A DNA stretch of 64,000 nt from Mucilaginibacter phyllosphaerae (GCF_004378255.1 NZ_SNQG01000002.1:496001-560000); one strand, 5' to 3'; shown: positions 20,191 to 29,308, numbered from the stretch's first letter. Numbers and translations: made by a program. The notes: a model not told the origin generated them from the sequence alone.

Positions 20191-21855
20191 TTAATCCATC
20201 AACACACCTATATAATAATTAAAGGTATCTACCTCTATGTTATCTTTAGTTGCGCCTTCTATATTAAGCGGCATAAAGCGTGTTTTTGGGGTGATGAACT
20301 GGTACTCGCCGCCCTTTAAACGGACTTTTACCGGCATGTTAAACGCCCTTTCGTCAGCTATCCATCTCACCATTAATTTGCCGCTTATGGTCATAAATTC
20401 TAATGTTGGGATGTTGGCGTGCCTCAGGTACTGGTCAAAAACCGGGGTTAGGTTTTTGCCACTTTGCTCATTAATGTAACCTACTATCTGCTCTGTGGTA
20501 ACGGTTTGGTGATAAAACGTTTTGTTTAGCCCGCGCAGGATGCCGCGCCATTTTTCATCATCATTGATGATGGTACGGACCATATTGAGCAGGTTGCCGC
20601 CTTTGTAATACATATCTCCCGATCCTTCCTTATTTACATTGTACGGGCCGATGATGGGGCCGTCATTTTGGATACCCAGGCGGGTGCCGTGCACATATTC
20701 CTGCCCGGCCTGTTTGCCCCAGTTATCTTCTATGAATAAGGACTCGCTGTAATTGGTGAAACTCTCGTGGATCCACATATCTGCCAGATCTTTAGAGGTG
20801 ATGTTGTTGGCGAACCACTCGTGCCCGCTTTCATGTATGACAATAAAGTCCCATTTTAAGCCCCAGCCCGTGCCGGATAAGTCGCGGCCCAGGTAACCGT
20901 TTTGGTAATGGTTGCCATAGGCCGTACCGCTTTGGTGTTCCATACCCAGGTGATGGGTCTCTACCAGTTTGTAGCCATCTTCATAAAAAGGGTAGGGGCC
21001 AAACCAGTGTTCAAAAGCTTTGATCATGGGTTTGGTATTAGCGCCCCATTGTTTTTTGGCTTTTTCCAGGTTATAGCTCAATGGCCAAAAATCGAGGGTT
21101 AGCTTGCCTTTTTCGCCCATGTAGGTATCGGTATAATGTACATAGTCGCCAATGTTGGCTTCGATGTTGTAGTTGTTGATGGGGTTAGCCACAAACCAAT
21201 CGAAACGGGTGTAACCATCCTTTAGTTTGGTAACCTTGCGCAGGCGGCCGTTACTTACATCCTTTAAACCGTTAGGTACGCTGATGCTGATGAGGGCGCT
21301 ATCCACCTCATCGGCCTGGTGGTCTTTAGTGGGCCACCACACGCTGGCACCCATACCCTGGCAGGCGGTAGATACCCATTTATGCCCCAACGAATCTACA
21401 TTGTATTCCACACCACCATCCCAGGGGGCGCGTTTGGCAATGGTTGGGTTGCCCGAGTAAAATACCGTAAACTCATCCTTGCTGCCGTTTTTTATCGTTT
21501 GCGGGAAGGTTACAAACACTGCGTTAAACTCGCGGGTGTAAGGCACTTCCTTACCTTTATAAACTACCTTTTCAACTTTCATGTTCGAAAACAGATCGAA
21601 CTGCAGTTTGGTAAAATCCTGCGTGGCGGTATATTTAAAAAGCACATTACCGCTAATGAATTTATTATCAATATCAAACTTCACATCCAGGTGATAGTAA
21701 TTGATATCGTAACAGGTACGCAAGGGCGTAAGCATGCCCCGCAGGGTATCCGCACGGGTGAAAGTTTCCTTATGGTTGCCGAGCTGGGCCTTAGCAGCGG
21801 ATGATATTAATCCTGCTAAGAGGATAATGACGTATATTGATCTTTTAATTTTCAT
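20191..21855 (-). CDS. M1-family zinc metallopeptidase (aminopeptidase N-like), secreted
   Basis: The 554-residue protein has a signal peptide (residues 1-23, ending SSAAKA) and the M1 fold: an N-terminal beta domain (YDINYYHLDVKFDI, residues 49-62), the exopeptidase-type motif LGMEHQSGTAYGN (about 303-315) and the zinc site HESGHEW (341-347) with the distal ligand Glu364 in MWIHESF. A conserved Tyr is seen in MYYKGGNLLNM. M1 peptidases remove N-terminal residues from peptides. The protein is shorter than E. coli PepN because the C-terminal HEAT-like domain is missing, as in many Bacteroidota secreted members. A 94-bp tandem repeat array fills the gap upstream of its start. Confidence 0.9.
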   Translation of the reverse strand: MKIKRSIYVIILLAGLISSAAKAQLGNHKETFTRADTLRGMLTPLRTCYDINYYHLDVKFDIDNKFISGNVLFKYTATQDFTKLQFDLFSNMKVEKVVYKGKEVPYTREFNAVFVTFPQTIKNGSKDEFTVFYSGNPTIAKRAPWDGGVEYNVDSLGHKWVSTACQGMGASVWWPTKDHQADEVDSALISISVPNGLKDVSNGRLRKVTKLKDGYTRFDWFVANPINNYNIEANIGDYVHYTDTYMGEKGKLTLDFWPLSYNLEKAKKQWGANTKPMIKAFEHWFGPYPFYEDGYKLVETHHLGMEHQSGTAYGNHYQNGYLGRDLSGTGWGLKWDFIVIHESGHEWFANNITSKDLADMWIHESFTNYSESLFIEDNWGKQAGQEYVHGTRLGIQNDGPIIGPYNVNKEGSGDMYYKGGNLLNMVRTIINDDEKWRGILRGLNKTFYHQTVTTEQIVGYINEQSGKNLTPVFDQYLRHANIPTLEFMTISGKLMVRWIADERAFNMPVKVRLKGGEYQFITPKTRFMPLNIEGATKDNIEVDTFNYYIGVLMD

Positions 21856-21897
21856 ATTATAATTATTTACCTAATCTAATTTGCTGCCCTTTATTGC

Positions 21898-22514
21898 CTT
21901 ACCAAGTCTTCGACAAGCCCAGACTGACATACAAGCTTAGACTAACATATTGTTTTAGCTTGTCATGGTGAGCCTGTCGAACCATTAGCCGCTTTACTAA
22001 GTCTTCGACAAGCTCAGACTGACATACAAGCTCAGACTAACATATTGTTTAGCTTGTCATGGTGAGCCTGTCGAACCATTAGTCGCCTTACCAGGTCTTC
22101 GACAAGCTCAGACTAACATATTGTTTAGCTTGTCATGGTGAGCCTGTCGAACCATTAGCCGCTTTACTAAGTCTTCGACAAGCTCAGACTGACATACAGA
22201 CTTAGACTAACATATTGTTTAGCTTGTCATGGTGAGCCTGTCGAACCATTAGTCGCCTTACCAGGTCTTCGACAAGCTCAGACTGACATACAGGTTCAGA
22301 ATAACATATTGTTTAGCTTGTCATGGTGAGCCTGTCGAACCATTAGTCGCCTTACTAAGTCTTCGACAAGCTCAGACTGACATATAAGCTCAGACTGACA
22401 TATTGTTTAGCTTGTCATGGTGAGCCTGTCGAACCATTAGCCGCTTTACTAAGTCTTCGACAAGCTCAGACTGACATACAAGCTCAGACTGACATACAGG
22501 TTCAGAATAACAAC
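21898..22514. repeat. Tandem array of a 94-bp palindromic repeat (about 6.5 units)
   Basis: The core GTCTTCGACAAGC recurs at 21906, 22001, 22095, 22171, 22265, 22359 and 22453, and TGGTGAGCCTGTCGAACC recurs six times between. Period is 94-95 bp except one 76-bp unit that lacks one 18-bp sub-repeat of the type CAAGCTCAGACTGACATA; the last unit has an extra one. Within each unit GAGCCTGTCGAA and TTCGACAAGCTC form an 11-of-12 bp hairpin around a loop of about 22 nt. It occupies most of the 711-bp gap between the CocE-like stop and the M1 peptidase start. Confidence 0.9.
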
Positions 22515-22566
22515 AAGCTTATCATCAAATAGCGCAACCAGTCACCATTCTCTAATCTCTTAAACC

Positions 22567-24429
22567 CTATTTCAATACCTCCACATCAATAAAGCTATCG
22601 TTAAACACCGTGTGGGTTGCTTTTTGATAATCGCTTGCTGCGGCTTTGTATGGGTTCTCTACAAATTTTTGCGGGTTACGCGCATACAGCGGGAACGAGG
22701 TGCTTTGTACCTGTATCATGATACGGTGGCCTTTTTTAAAGGTGTGCAGCACATCATTCAGGTGGAAGTTCACATCCGTTTTTTGGTTGGCTGTCATCGG
22801 CACAGCTTTCTCGAACCCATCGCGGAAACGTGCCGGCATAATCTGCGAACGCACCATTTGCCAGTAATTGCTCAGGATGATGTTTTTGTTGGGCATGTAG
22901 GGATTGTTTGGCTCATCCGGCGGGTAAACATCAATCAGTTTTACAATCCAGTCGGCATCAGTACCGGTGGTTGCCACTTTAAGGTTGGCCATAATTTCGC
23001 CGCCCAGGGTCATGTCATCAGCCAAAACATCCGTCTGGAAAACCAGCACATCTGTACGGCGGCCGGCAAAGCGCTGGTCTTCGCTCATGTAGTTATGCGG
23101 GGTAAAGCCCATAGTGGTGGTATTATCCTCGGTGTAAGGCACCGGTTTCAGCGGGTCGCTTACAAAGGTGGTGCTGCCTGTTGCAGCCGGTGCCGCATCT
23201 GCCAGTTTACCATCGCTGTTCAGGTAAAATTTTACATGTGTTGCCGCAGGCGAAGGCCATTTATCAAACTTGGCCCATTCGTTTTTGCCGGTATTAAACA
23301 TATAGGCATCCGGCAGGCCGGAGTTTTTATCGCCGTTACCTTTCAAAAAGTGATCGAAGAATTTTTGCTCGATATTTTTTTGATAAAAGGTGGCAATGCT
23401 ATCGCCAAAGTAAATGTTGCTGTGCATGGTGTGCCCCGTCTCGCGCGACCACCGGCCGTGCCCAAACGGCCCCATCACAATGGTATTGTAAGCGCTTGGG
23501 TCTTTCTTCTCAATGGTTTTATAAATCGCCAGCGGGCCGGTAAGGTCCTCGGCATCAAACCAGCCGCCAACCAGCATCACCGCAGGTTTTACCTTGTTAT
23601 AGTGTTTAAGCAAACCGCGTTTTTGCCAAAACTCATCATAGCTGGGGTGATTAATGGTTTCCTGCCAAAAAAAGTTGTCTTTATAATATTTGTCGGCATT
23701 GCTCAACGGGCCCAGATCCAGCAGAAACTGGTAACCGTCCCTGGTGCCGGGGTTAAACATGGTATTTTGGTACCAGGCTTTGGTAGTGGTATCTGTTTTT
23801 TGAACGCCAAATACCGGGAAGGTGAAAAAATAACTTTCTATAAACGCGCCGTTATGATGGAAATCATCAAAAAAGAAATCGGAGATAGGGGCCTGCGGCG
23901 ACGAAGCCTTTAAAGCCGGGTGGTTAGATAAAATGCCGGCGGCGGTATAAAAACCCGGGTAGCTGATGCCCCATTGCCCAACCTTGCCGTTATTGCCCGG
24001 CAGGTTCTTGATCAGCCAGTCGATGGTGTCGTAGGTATCAGATCCTTCATCCACATCTTTTTTGCTTTTTTTATTGTCGATAACCGGGGTCATGTTGGTC
24101 CAGGTGCCTTCGCTTTTGTAGCGGCCGCGCACATCCTGGTACACAAAAATAAAACCTTCCTGCATCATGTATTTTGATGGGCCGAGCTGGCCGGGGTATT
24201 TAGTTTCGCCGTAAGGGGCAATGCTGTAGCAGGTACGCTGCATCATAATGGGATATTTTTTATCCTTGGAGGCTTCATTAGGGGTGTAAACAGAGGTAAA
24301 GAGTTTTACCCCATCGCGCATGGTGATGTACACATCTTTTTTGGTATAATGCTCTTTAACGTAATTGCTTTGTGCAAAAGCGCCGAAGGCAGCAACCACA
24401 AGAAACAATAATGCGGAAAGTTTTTTCAT
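22567..24429 (-). CDS. CocE/NonD-family (S15) secreted hydrolase
   Basis: The 620-residue protein has a signal peptide (cleavage after AFGAFAQ), an N-terminal alpha/beta-hydrolase fold and a C-terminal X-Pro dipeptidyl-peptidase jelly-roll domain. The nucleophile elbow is GQWGISYPG (Ser156). The acid is probably Asp in LVGGWFDAEDL (about 287-297) and the base His in FGHGRWSRETGH. RDGVKLFTSVYTP and YQDVRGRYKSEG are standard for the CocE family. Members cleave esters or amides such as glutaryl-7-ACA, alpha-amino acid esters or X-Pro peptides; which applies here cannot be read from sequence. It is transcribed alone, flanked by repeat-rich gaps on both sides. Confidence 0.9.
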   Translation of the reverse strand: MKKLSALLFLVVAAFGAFAQSNYVKEHYTKKDVYITMRDGVKLFTSVYTPNEASKDKKYPIMMQRTCYSIAPYGETKYPGQLGPSKYMMQEGFIFVYQDVRGRYKSEGTWTNMTPVIDNKKSKKDVDEGSDTYDTIDWLIKNLPGNNGKVGQWGISYPGFYTAAGILSNHPALKASSPQAPISDFFFDDFHHNGAFIESYFFTFPVFGVQKTDTTTKAWYQNTMFNPGTRDGYQFLLDLGPLSNADKYYKDNFFWQETINHPSYDEFWQKRGLLKHYNKVKPAVMLVGGWFDAEDLTGPLAIYKTIEKKDPSAYNTIVMGPFGHGRWSRETGHTMHSNIYFGDSIATFYQKNIEQKFFDHFLKGNGDKNSGLPDAYMFNTGKNEWAKFDKWPSPAATHVKFYLNSDGKLADAAPAATGSTTFVSDPLKPVPYTEDNTTTMGFTPHNYMSEDQRFAGRRTDVLVFQTDVLADDMTLGGEIMANLKVATTGTDADWIVKLIDVYPPDEPNNPYMPNKNIILSNYWQMVRSQIMPARFRDGFEKAVPMTANQKTDVNFHLNDVLHTFKKGHRIMIQVQSTSFPLYARNPQKFVENPYKAAASDYQKATHTVFNDSFIDVEVLK

Positions 24430-24585
24430 GAGATCAGTTTTTTATTAGTGAGCGTAATTTACTAAGTAATTAAGAAATATACGAAGCGTGACCATACTGT
24501 TACAATAAAAGGGTAAGATATAGGTGTTATGGGGTAGTATATGGATGAGGCGGGATTTAAACGCACAGTGTCGCGGCAGTATTCA

Positions 24586-24783
24586 TGGTATCGTAGAGGC
24601 GTGATACTTCCCGTCTCCTTGTAGATATGCCCCATGCGATTCCCTCCCCACGGGAGGGTGCAGGGAGGGGTTTCGGCATAAATCAGGGCGAACAAACCCC
24701 TCCCTGCCAAATCACACCCCTACGCACCCCTCCCCGGGGAGGGAATGTTAAGTTAGACGGGAATTATCGTGTCTCTATAAGAT
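24586..24783. repeat. Palindromic repeat B, copy 1, split by another element
   Basis: The left arm GAGGCGTGATACTTCCCGTC (24596-24615) and the right arm with TTATCGTGTCTCTATAA (24764-24780) match the two arms of the complete copies that follow at 24784 and 24873. The 109-bp GATTCCCTCCC element (24638-24746) lies between the arms. Without it the copy would be close to the length of the intact copies. Confidence 0.65.
24638..24746 (-). repeat. MITE-like palindromic element A, copy 1
   Basis: The ends GATTCCCTCCC and GGGAGGGAAT are inverted repeats. The reverse complement matches the element at 38355-38464 almost throughout, including the inner segments CAGGGAGGGG, TTCGCC and ATGCCGAAACCCCTCCCTGC. 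No open frame inside. Confidence 0.8.
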
Positions 24784-24875
24784 GGCATCGTAGAGGCGCG
24801 ATACTTCGCGTCTCCTTGAGGTAAATTATCGCCAACCAGATAAAGACACGAAGTATCGTGTCTCTACATAAAGGC
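24784..24875. repeat. Palindromic repeat B, copy 2
   Basis: The arms GAGGCGCGATACTTCGCGTC and GACACGAAGTATCGTGTC are both palindromic and inverted relative to each other around a centre ATTATCGCCAACCAGATAA. Confidence 0.75.
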
Positions 24876-24968
24876 ATTTTATGGAGGCACGATACTTCGC
24901 GTCTCTTTGCAGATAGATTATCGCTAACCGGATAAAGACACCAAGTATCGTGTCTTTACATGATGACA
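24873..24968. repeat. Palindromic repeat B, copy 3
   Basis: Tandem to copy 2: the arms GAGGCACGATACTTCGCGTC and GACACCAAGTATCGTGTC, with a centre ATTATCGCTAACCGGATAA. Confidence 0.75.
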
Positions 24969-25044
24969 TCGATAATTTAACGCATATCATAAACAATTTA
25001 GGGTAAGGGTGGTTACAAGGCTGACCATTGTTTATTCAAGATCT

Positions 25045-25509
25045 ATGAAAAATAAATTTTACCTGTTGCCCATTTTGGTTTTAATGTTGTCGTGCAGTAA
25101 AAAGGACACCCCGCAGCCCCAGGTTGAAGGCCCTGTAACCGGCAGAATCTACACTTCCAACTTTACCGCGCAAAACGCTGTAGTGAAGAATGTAAATTTC
25201 AGCTATCAGAATTATAAGCCCGAAGATCTGTTTGCCATCTATTTATCGGCTAATAAGGGTGATGATTGCAGTGCAGATGTAAAGAATTTTTCGGTACGGT
25301 TAAGCGTACCAAAAAAGATAGGTAAATTTAGAGAGAACGATATCTATGTACTGATAGACGACCCCAATTCTGAAGAAGGCGCTTTATTTTCATCAGACAG
25401 CGTGATAGAGATCACTTCTATAACGGCTGATAAAGTTACCGGTACGGTTGATGCCAAATTGGAAAATAACTCGATCAAAGGCAGGTTCGAGGCAAAAATT
25501 TGCCAATAG
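25045..25509 (+). CDS. Hypothetical lipoprotein
   Basis: From the ATG at 25045 the protein has 154 residues and a lipoprotein signal (MKNKFYLLPILVLMLSC, lipobox LMLSC). The mature part is predicted beta-rich with alternating polar and hydrophobic residues (GRIYTSNFTAQNAVVKN, IEITSITADKVTGTVDAKLE, IKGRFEAKIC). It resembles no family I can name; the pattern ITSITADKVTGTVDAK is reminiscent of small Bacteroidota lipoproteins with a DUF-type beta barrel, but this is only a resemblance. It precedes the AraC regulator by about 70 bp on the same strand. A GTG start at 25009 would put residues ahead of the signal peptide. Confidence 0.75.
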   Translation: MKNKFYLLPILVLMLSCSKKDTPQPQVEGPVTGRIYTSNFTAQNAVVKNVNFSYQNYKPEDLFAIYLSANKGDDCSADVKNFSVRLSVPKKIGKFRENDIYVLIDDPNSEEGALFSSDSVIEITSITADKVTGTVDAKLENNSIKGRFEAKICQ

Positions 25510-25580
25510 CAAATGATGCATGCCCGGATTACCTGCTTGCTTCCTGCATGCCTTATTTAGTTTTTTGATAGGTTTGCAGC

Positions 25581-26420
25581 ATGGCTGGTTTTAAACAATT
25601 CAACATAAAAAAATTCGGGTACCTAAATCTTGCTGCGGATAGTATGCCATCAACAGCAGATCATGGCCAGTATGTTAAAGTGCTGTATGTGAAGACAGGC
25701 GGGCAGGTAACGGTTGATTTTAAAGATTATGTACTTGAACACGACTCCGTTTTTTTTATAAACGAAGGCCAGTTTTTTAAGTTGAATGAAAGCTGCACAG
25801 GTACCATGCTTTATTATAACCGCGATTTTTACTGTGTGGAGATGCATGATAAAGAGGTGGCCTGCGATGGTATATTGTTCCGTAATGTTTATGAAATTCC
25901 GGTAGTATGGCTTAATAGTGATGCATCTGCTATGATGCAAAGCGTTTTTGCAGAAATAAAGCTGGAGATTGAAATAGGCGATAGCAGTGTAGAAGAAATG
26001 CTGCGTTTATTGCTTAAACAGATCATCATTCGCTCTACGCGGATCTGGAAACAGGAGCACCACATAGCCGGCGAGGATGCCCGGGCCGAAGTGGAGTTTT
26101 TGCGCACCTTCAGCAAAATGGTTGATGTGCATTACAGCAGGTGCCACACCGTTGCAGAATATGCCGATATGCTGAATATCACCCCCAAGGCTTTAAACAA
26201 ACGTATTACCCGCTATAGCAGCGCCACACCCAACGAGATCATCAAGAACCGCATCATGCTGGAGGCAAAGCGCCTGCTTGCCCATACCCCTCTATCTGTA
26301 AAAGAGGTGGGCTATAAATTAGGCTACGATGACCCAAACTATTTTGTAAGGTTGTTTACCAGCCAGTCGGGCATTTCTCCGTTAAGTTTCAGGCAGCAAT
26401 ACCAGCTTTTACCTGCATAA
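25581..26420 (+). CDS. AraC-family transcriptional regulator
   Basis: The 279-residue protein has an N-terminal cupin-like ligand-binding domain (VKVLYVKTGGQVTVDFKDYV, residues 32-51; FFINEGQFFKL) and a C-terminal pair of helix-turn-helix motifs: HTVAEYADMLNITPKALNKRITRYSSATP and LSVKEVGYKLGYDDPNYFVRLFTSQSGISPLSFRQQY. The second HTH carries the AraC signature. These proteins bind DNA as activators in response to a small molecule. The esterase gene begins 138 bp downstream on the same strand with its own promoter-like boxes, so it is the obvious candidate target; this is an inference from adjacency. Confidence 0.92.
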   Translation: MAGFKQFNIKKFGYLNLAADSMPSTADHGQYVKVLYVKTGGQVTVDFKDYVLEHDSVFFINEGQFFKLNESCTGTMLYYNRDFYCVEMHDKEVACDGILFRNVYEIPVVWLNSDASAMMQSVFAEIKLEIEIGDSSVEEMLRLLLKQIIIRSTRIWKQEHHIAGEDARAEVEFLRTFSKMVDVHYSRCHTVAEYADMLNITPKALNKRITRYSSATPNEIIKNRIMLEAKRLLAHTPLSVKEVGYKLGYDDPNYFVRLFTSQSGISPLSFRQQYQLLPA

Positions 26421-26479
26421 ATATTGTCTTGTATCCTTTGCAGGGGGTAAAAAGTGCTATACGTGTCTACAAACGTGCA

Positions 26480-26510
26480 TTGAGTGGCCCTGGCCGGCGG
26501 CATACCTTTG
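26480..26510 (+). promoter_or_regulatory. Bacteroidota-type promoter of the esterase gene
   Basis: TTG at 26480-26482, 20 bp spacer, TACCTTTG at 26503-26510, about 48 bp before the ATG at 26558. Confidence 0.6.
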
Positions 26511-26557
26511 CTGTGTTCAATAATCAAATCAAAAACACACAAACAATTACAACGCAT

Positions 26558-27613
26558 ATGAAAACTCCATCTACCTCTAAAAAATTATCTGCAGCCATTA
26601 TTGCAACCCTGATAAGCGGTTCGTCTGTTGCACAAAATGTACAACCGGTTAACCCGGCTACCGATCCGCAGATAGAAAGCCATGTTAAGGCGTTTTTAAA
26701 TGTGCTTAACTCGGGCAACGGCAAACCATTAGAACAGCTTTCGCCCAAAGATGCCCGTGCGGTGCTAACGGGCGCGCAAGAATCGGTAAAGTTTGACTAT
26801 AGCGATATTACGGTTACCGAAAAAACCATCAAAGCCGATGGCCAGTCTATCGTATTAAATATTGTAAAGCCTGCAAATGCAACGGGTACGCTGCCGGTGT
26901 TTATGTTTTTCCACGGCGGTGGCTGGGTGCTGGGCGATTTCCCTACCCACCAGCGTTTGGTTCATGACCTGGTGATAGGTTCTGGCGCAGCCGCCATATT
27001 TGTAAATTATACCCCATCACCAGAGGCGCAATACCCAACAGCTATCAACCAGGCATATGCCGCTACTAAATACGTAGCAGAACACGGTGCCGAGTTTGGG
27101 GTAGATGGCAAGCGTTTGGCCGTTGCCGGTAACAGTGTAGGTGGTAACATGGCCGCGGTGGTATCCTTAATGGCTAAAGACAAAAAAGGCCCCGAAATTA
27201 AGCTGCAGGTTTTGTTATGGCCAGTTACCGATGCTAACTTCGAAACCCAATCATACAACCAGTTTGCAACAGGCCGTTTCCTGACCAAAAATATGATGAA
27301 ATGGTTTTGGGATAATTATACAATCGATCCTGACAAACGAAAAGAGATCTACGCATCGCCTTTGCAGGCCACTACAGCACAATTAAAGGGTTTGCCAGCC
27401 GCACTGGTACAAACAGCAGAGAATGATGTACTGCGCGATGAAGGCGAAGCCTATGCCCGCAAGCTGGATGAAGCAGGCGTTAAAGTTACCCAGGTAAGGT
27501 ATAACGGCATGATACATGATTGGGGCTTATTAAACCCGCTTGCTACCGTACCCGGCACCCAGGCAGCCATGCTGCAAGCCGCTACCGAGCTTAAAAAAGC
27601 GCTTGCCAAATAA
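26558..27613 (+). CDS. Secreted alpha/beta-hydrolase, HSL-type esterase
   Basis: From the ATG at 26558 the protein is 351 residues with a signal peptide (ending GSSVAQ, about residue 26). The HSL-family oxyanion motif is HGGGWVLG (119-126), the nucleophile elbow GNSVGGN (Ser193 at its centre), the acid is Asp in ENDVLRDEG (near 293) and the base His in MIHDWG (near 322). These residues make it a carboxylesterase/lipase of the hormone-sensitive lipase family; substrates are likely short acyl esters or acetylated compounds. The longer frame from 26429 would put 43 residues ahead of the signal peptide and upstream of the promoter. A hairpin terminator follows. It probably forms a regulatory pair with the AraC gene upstream. 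Confidence 0.92.
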   Translation: MKTPSTSKKLSAAIIATLISGSSVAQNVQPVNPATDPQIESHVKAFLNVLNSGNGKPLEQLSPKDARAVLTGAQESVKFDYSDITVTEKTIKADGQSIVLNIVKPANATGTLPVFMFFHGGGWVLGDFPTHQRLVHDLVIGSGAAAIFVNYTPSPEAQYPTAINQAYAATKYVAEHGAEFGVDGKRLAVAGNSVGGNMAAVVSLMAKDKKGPEIKLQVLLWPVTDANFETQSYNQFATGRFLTKNMMKWFWDNYTIDPDKRKEIYASPLQATTAQLKGLPAALVQTAENDVLRDEGEAYARKLDEAGVKVTQVRYNGMIHDWGLLNPLATVPGTQAAMLQAATELKKALAK

Positions 27614-27631
27614 GCCGTATAAAACCTTGTA

Positions 27632-27673
27632 AACAAAACGGGGGAATAGCTAAATGCTGTTCCCCGTTTTGTT
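27632..27673 (+). terminator. Terminator after the esterase gene
   Basis: AACAAAACGGGG / CCCCGTTTTGTT stem extended by AA and AGC pairs around loop TAAAT, with one G bulge, 18 bp past the stop. Confidence 0.75.
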
Positions 27674-27763
27674 GTTACCGGTGCAGCAAAGCATTTGGAG
27701 TGAGCCCGGCAGATACAAATTTTCAAAATCACATAAATCCGTTTAATCCCAATTCAAAATCCT

Positions 27764-27771
27764 TAACTTTG
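27764..27771 (+). promoter_or_regulatory. Candidate -7 box of lpdA
   Basis: TAACTTTG fits TAnnTTTG, 19 bp before the ATG; a weak TTTA lies 18 bp upstream at the -33 position. Confidence 0.4.
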
Positions 27772-27790
27772 ACCACCAAAATACACTACT

Positions 27791-29194
27791 ATGCAATATG
27801 ATGTGATCGTTATAGGTTCGGGTCCGGGTGGTTATGTAGCCGCAATACGCTGTGCCCAACTGGGGTTAAAAACCGCAATTATCGAAAAATATAACACCCT
27901 TGGCGGTACGTGCTTAAATGTGGGCTGTATCCCGTCTAAAGCGCTGCTGGATTCGTCCGAACATTACCATAACGCTGCGCATACCTTCACCACGCATGGT
28001 ATCAAGCTGGATAACCTGGGCATCGATTTTGGCCAGATGATCAAACGCAAGCAGGAAGTGGTTGATGCCAATACCAGTGGTATCACCTACCTGATGAAGA
28101 AAAACAAGATAGACGTACATGTAGGTGTAGGTTCTTTTAAAGATAAAAATACTATCATCGTAACCAAAGATGACGGCACCGCTGCCGAACTGACCACCGA
28201 AAAGGTGATCATCGCCACAGGGTCTAAACCATCAAGCCTGCCTTTCCTGCAAATAGATAAAAAACGCATCATTACTTCTACCGAAGCTTTAAAGCTATCC
28301 GAAGTGCCCAAGCACCTGATATTGATAGGCGGTGGTGTTATCGGTTTAGAGCTGGGATCAGTTTATGCACGTTTGGGCGCCAAAGTATCTGTAATTGAAT
28401 TTATGGACGGTATTATCCCAACGATGGATAAAGCCCTGGGCCGCGAATTGCAAAAGGTGCTGAAAAAGATAGGCATGGAGTTTTACCTTAACCACAAGGT
28501 TACCGGCGCAACCGTCAAAGGCAAAGAAGTTACCGTTACTTTTGACAATGCAAAAGGCGAAAAGCAGGAACTTAAAGGCGACTACTGTATGGTAGCCGTT
28601 GGCCGAGTAGCCTATACCGATGGTTTAGGCCTGGATAAAATAGGCATCACTGTTGAAGAGCGCGGACGTAAGATAACGGTTGACGAGCACCTGGAAACCA
28701 GCGTTAAAGGTGTTTACGCTATAGGCGATGTAATTAAAGGTGCCATGCTGGCCCACAAGGCAGAGGATGAAGGTACTTTTGTTGCCGAACTGATTGCAGG
28801 CCAAAAACCGCACATCAACTATAACCTGATACCGGGTGTGGTTTACACCTGGCCGGAAGTTGCCGCGGTAGGTTTTACCGAAGAGCAGCTGAAAGAAGCC
28901 GGTACCAAATACAAGGTAGGCTCGTTCCCGTTCAAAGCAAGCGGTCGTGCCCGTGCCAGCGGCGATCTGGACGGCTTTGTGAAGGTATTGGCCGATGCTA
29001 CAACCGACGAGATCTTAGGTGTACATATGATAGGCCCGCGTGCTGCGGATATGATAGCCGAAGCCGTTATTGCCATGGAGTTCCGTGCATCTGCAGAGGA
29101 TGTAACCCGCGCCAGCCATGCCCACCCAACCTATACAGAAGCCATGAGGGAAGCCTGTTTAGCGGCGACGGAGAACAGGGCGATACATATTTAA
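27791..29194 (+). CDS. lpdA: Dihydrolipoyl dehydrogenase (E3)
   Basis: The 467-residue flavoprotein reoxidises dihydrolipoamide in pyruvate and 2-oxoglutarate dehydrogenase complexes and in glycine cleavage. An FAD-binding GSGPGG (9-14), the redox disulfide GGTCLNVGCIPSK (Cys41 and Cys46), an NAD-binding GGGVIGLELGSVYARLG (about 178-194), YAIGDV and the C-terminal active-site HAHPTYTEAMREA (His-Glu) are all present. The length is standard. The gene stands alone, without E1 or E2 genes nearby, so it probably serves several complexes. About 110 bp of degenerate repeats separate it from the next gene. Confidence 0.97.
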   Translation: MQYDVIVIGSGPGGYVAAIRCAQLGLKTAIIEKYNTLGGTCLNVGCIPSKALLDSSEHYHNAAHTFTTHGIKLDNLGIDFGQMIKRKQEVVDANTSGITYLMKKNKIDVHVGVGSFKDKNTIIVTKDDGTAAELTTEKVIIATGSKPSSLPFLQIDKKRIITSTEALKLSEVPKHLILIGGGVIGLELGSVYARLGAKVSVIEFMDGIIPTMDKALGRELQKVLKKIGMEFYLNHKVTGATVKGKEVTVTFDNAKGEKQELKGDYCMVAVGRVAYTDGLGLDKIGITVEERGRKITVDEHLETSVKGVYAIGDVIKGAMLAHKAEDEGTFVAELIAGQKPHINYNLIPGVVYTWPEVAAVGFTEEQLKEAGTKYKVGSFPFKASGRARASGDLDGFVKVLADATTDEILGVHMIGPRAADMIAEAVIAMEFRASAEDVTRASHAHPTYTEAMREACLAATENRAIHI

Positions 29195-29308
29195 GAGATA
29201 GTTTCAGCTGGCAGTAGGCAGGTTACATGGATTTGAACAATATCGAACACCGAATGTTGAATTTCCAATGATGAAGGTGCCAACTGCCAACTTAATACTG
29301 CCAACTAA

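Noticed and set aside
21898..22514. CRISPR array
   Set aside because: The units repeat in full, including the would-be spacers, with a 94-bp period; no unique spacers and no cas genes nearby.
22612..23913. 433-codon open frame on the plus strand
   Set aside because: It runs antisense to the well-supported CocE-like gene, has no recognisable domain or signal, and its residue make-up (Val, His, Gly, Ile in runs) is that of a mirrored coding strand.
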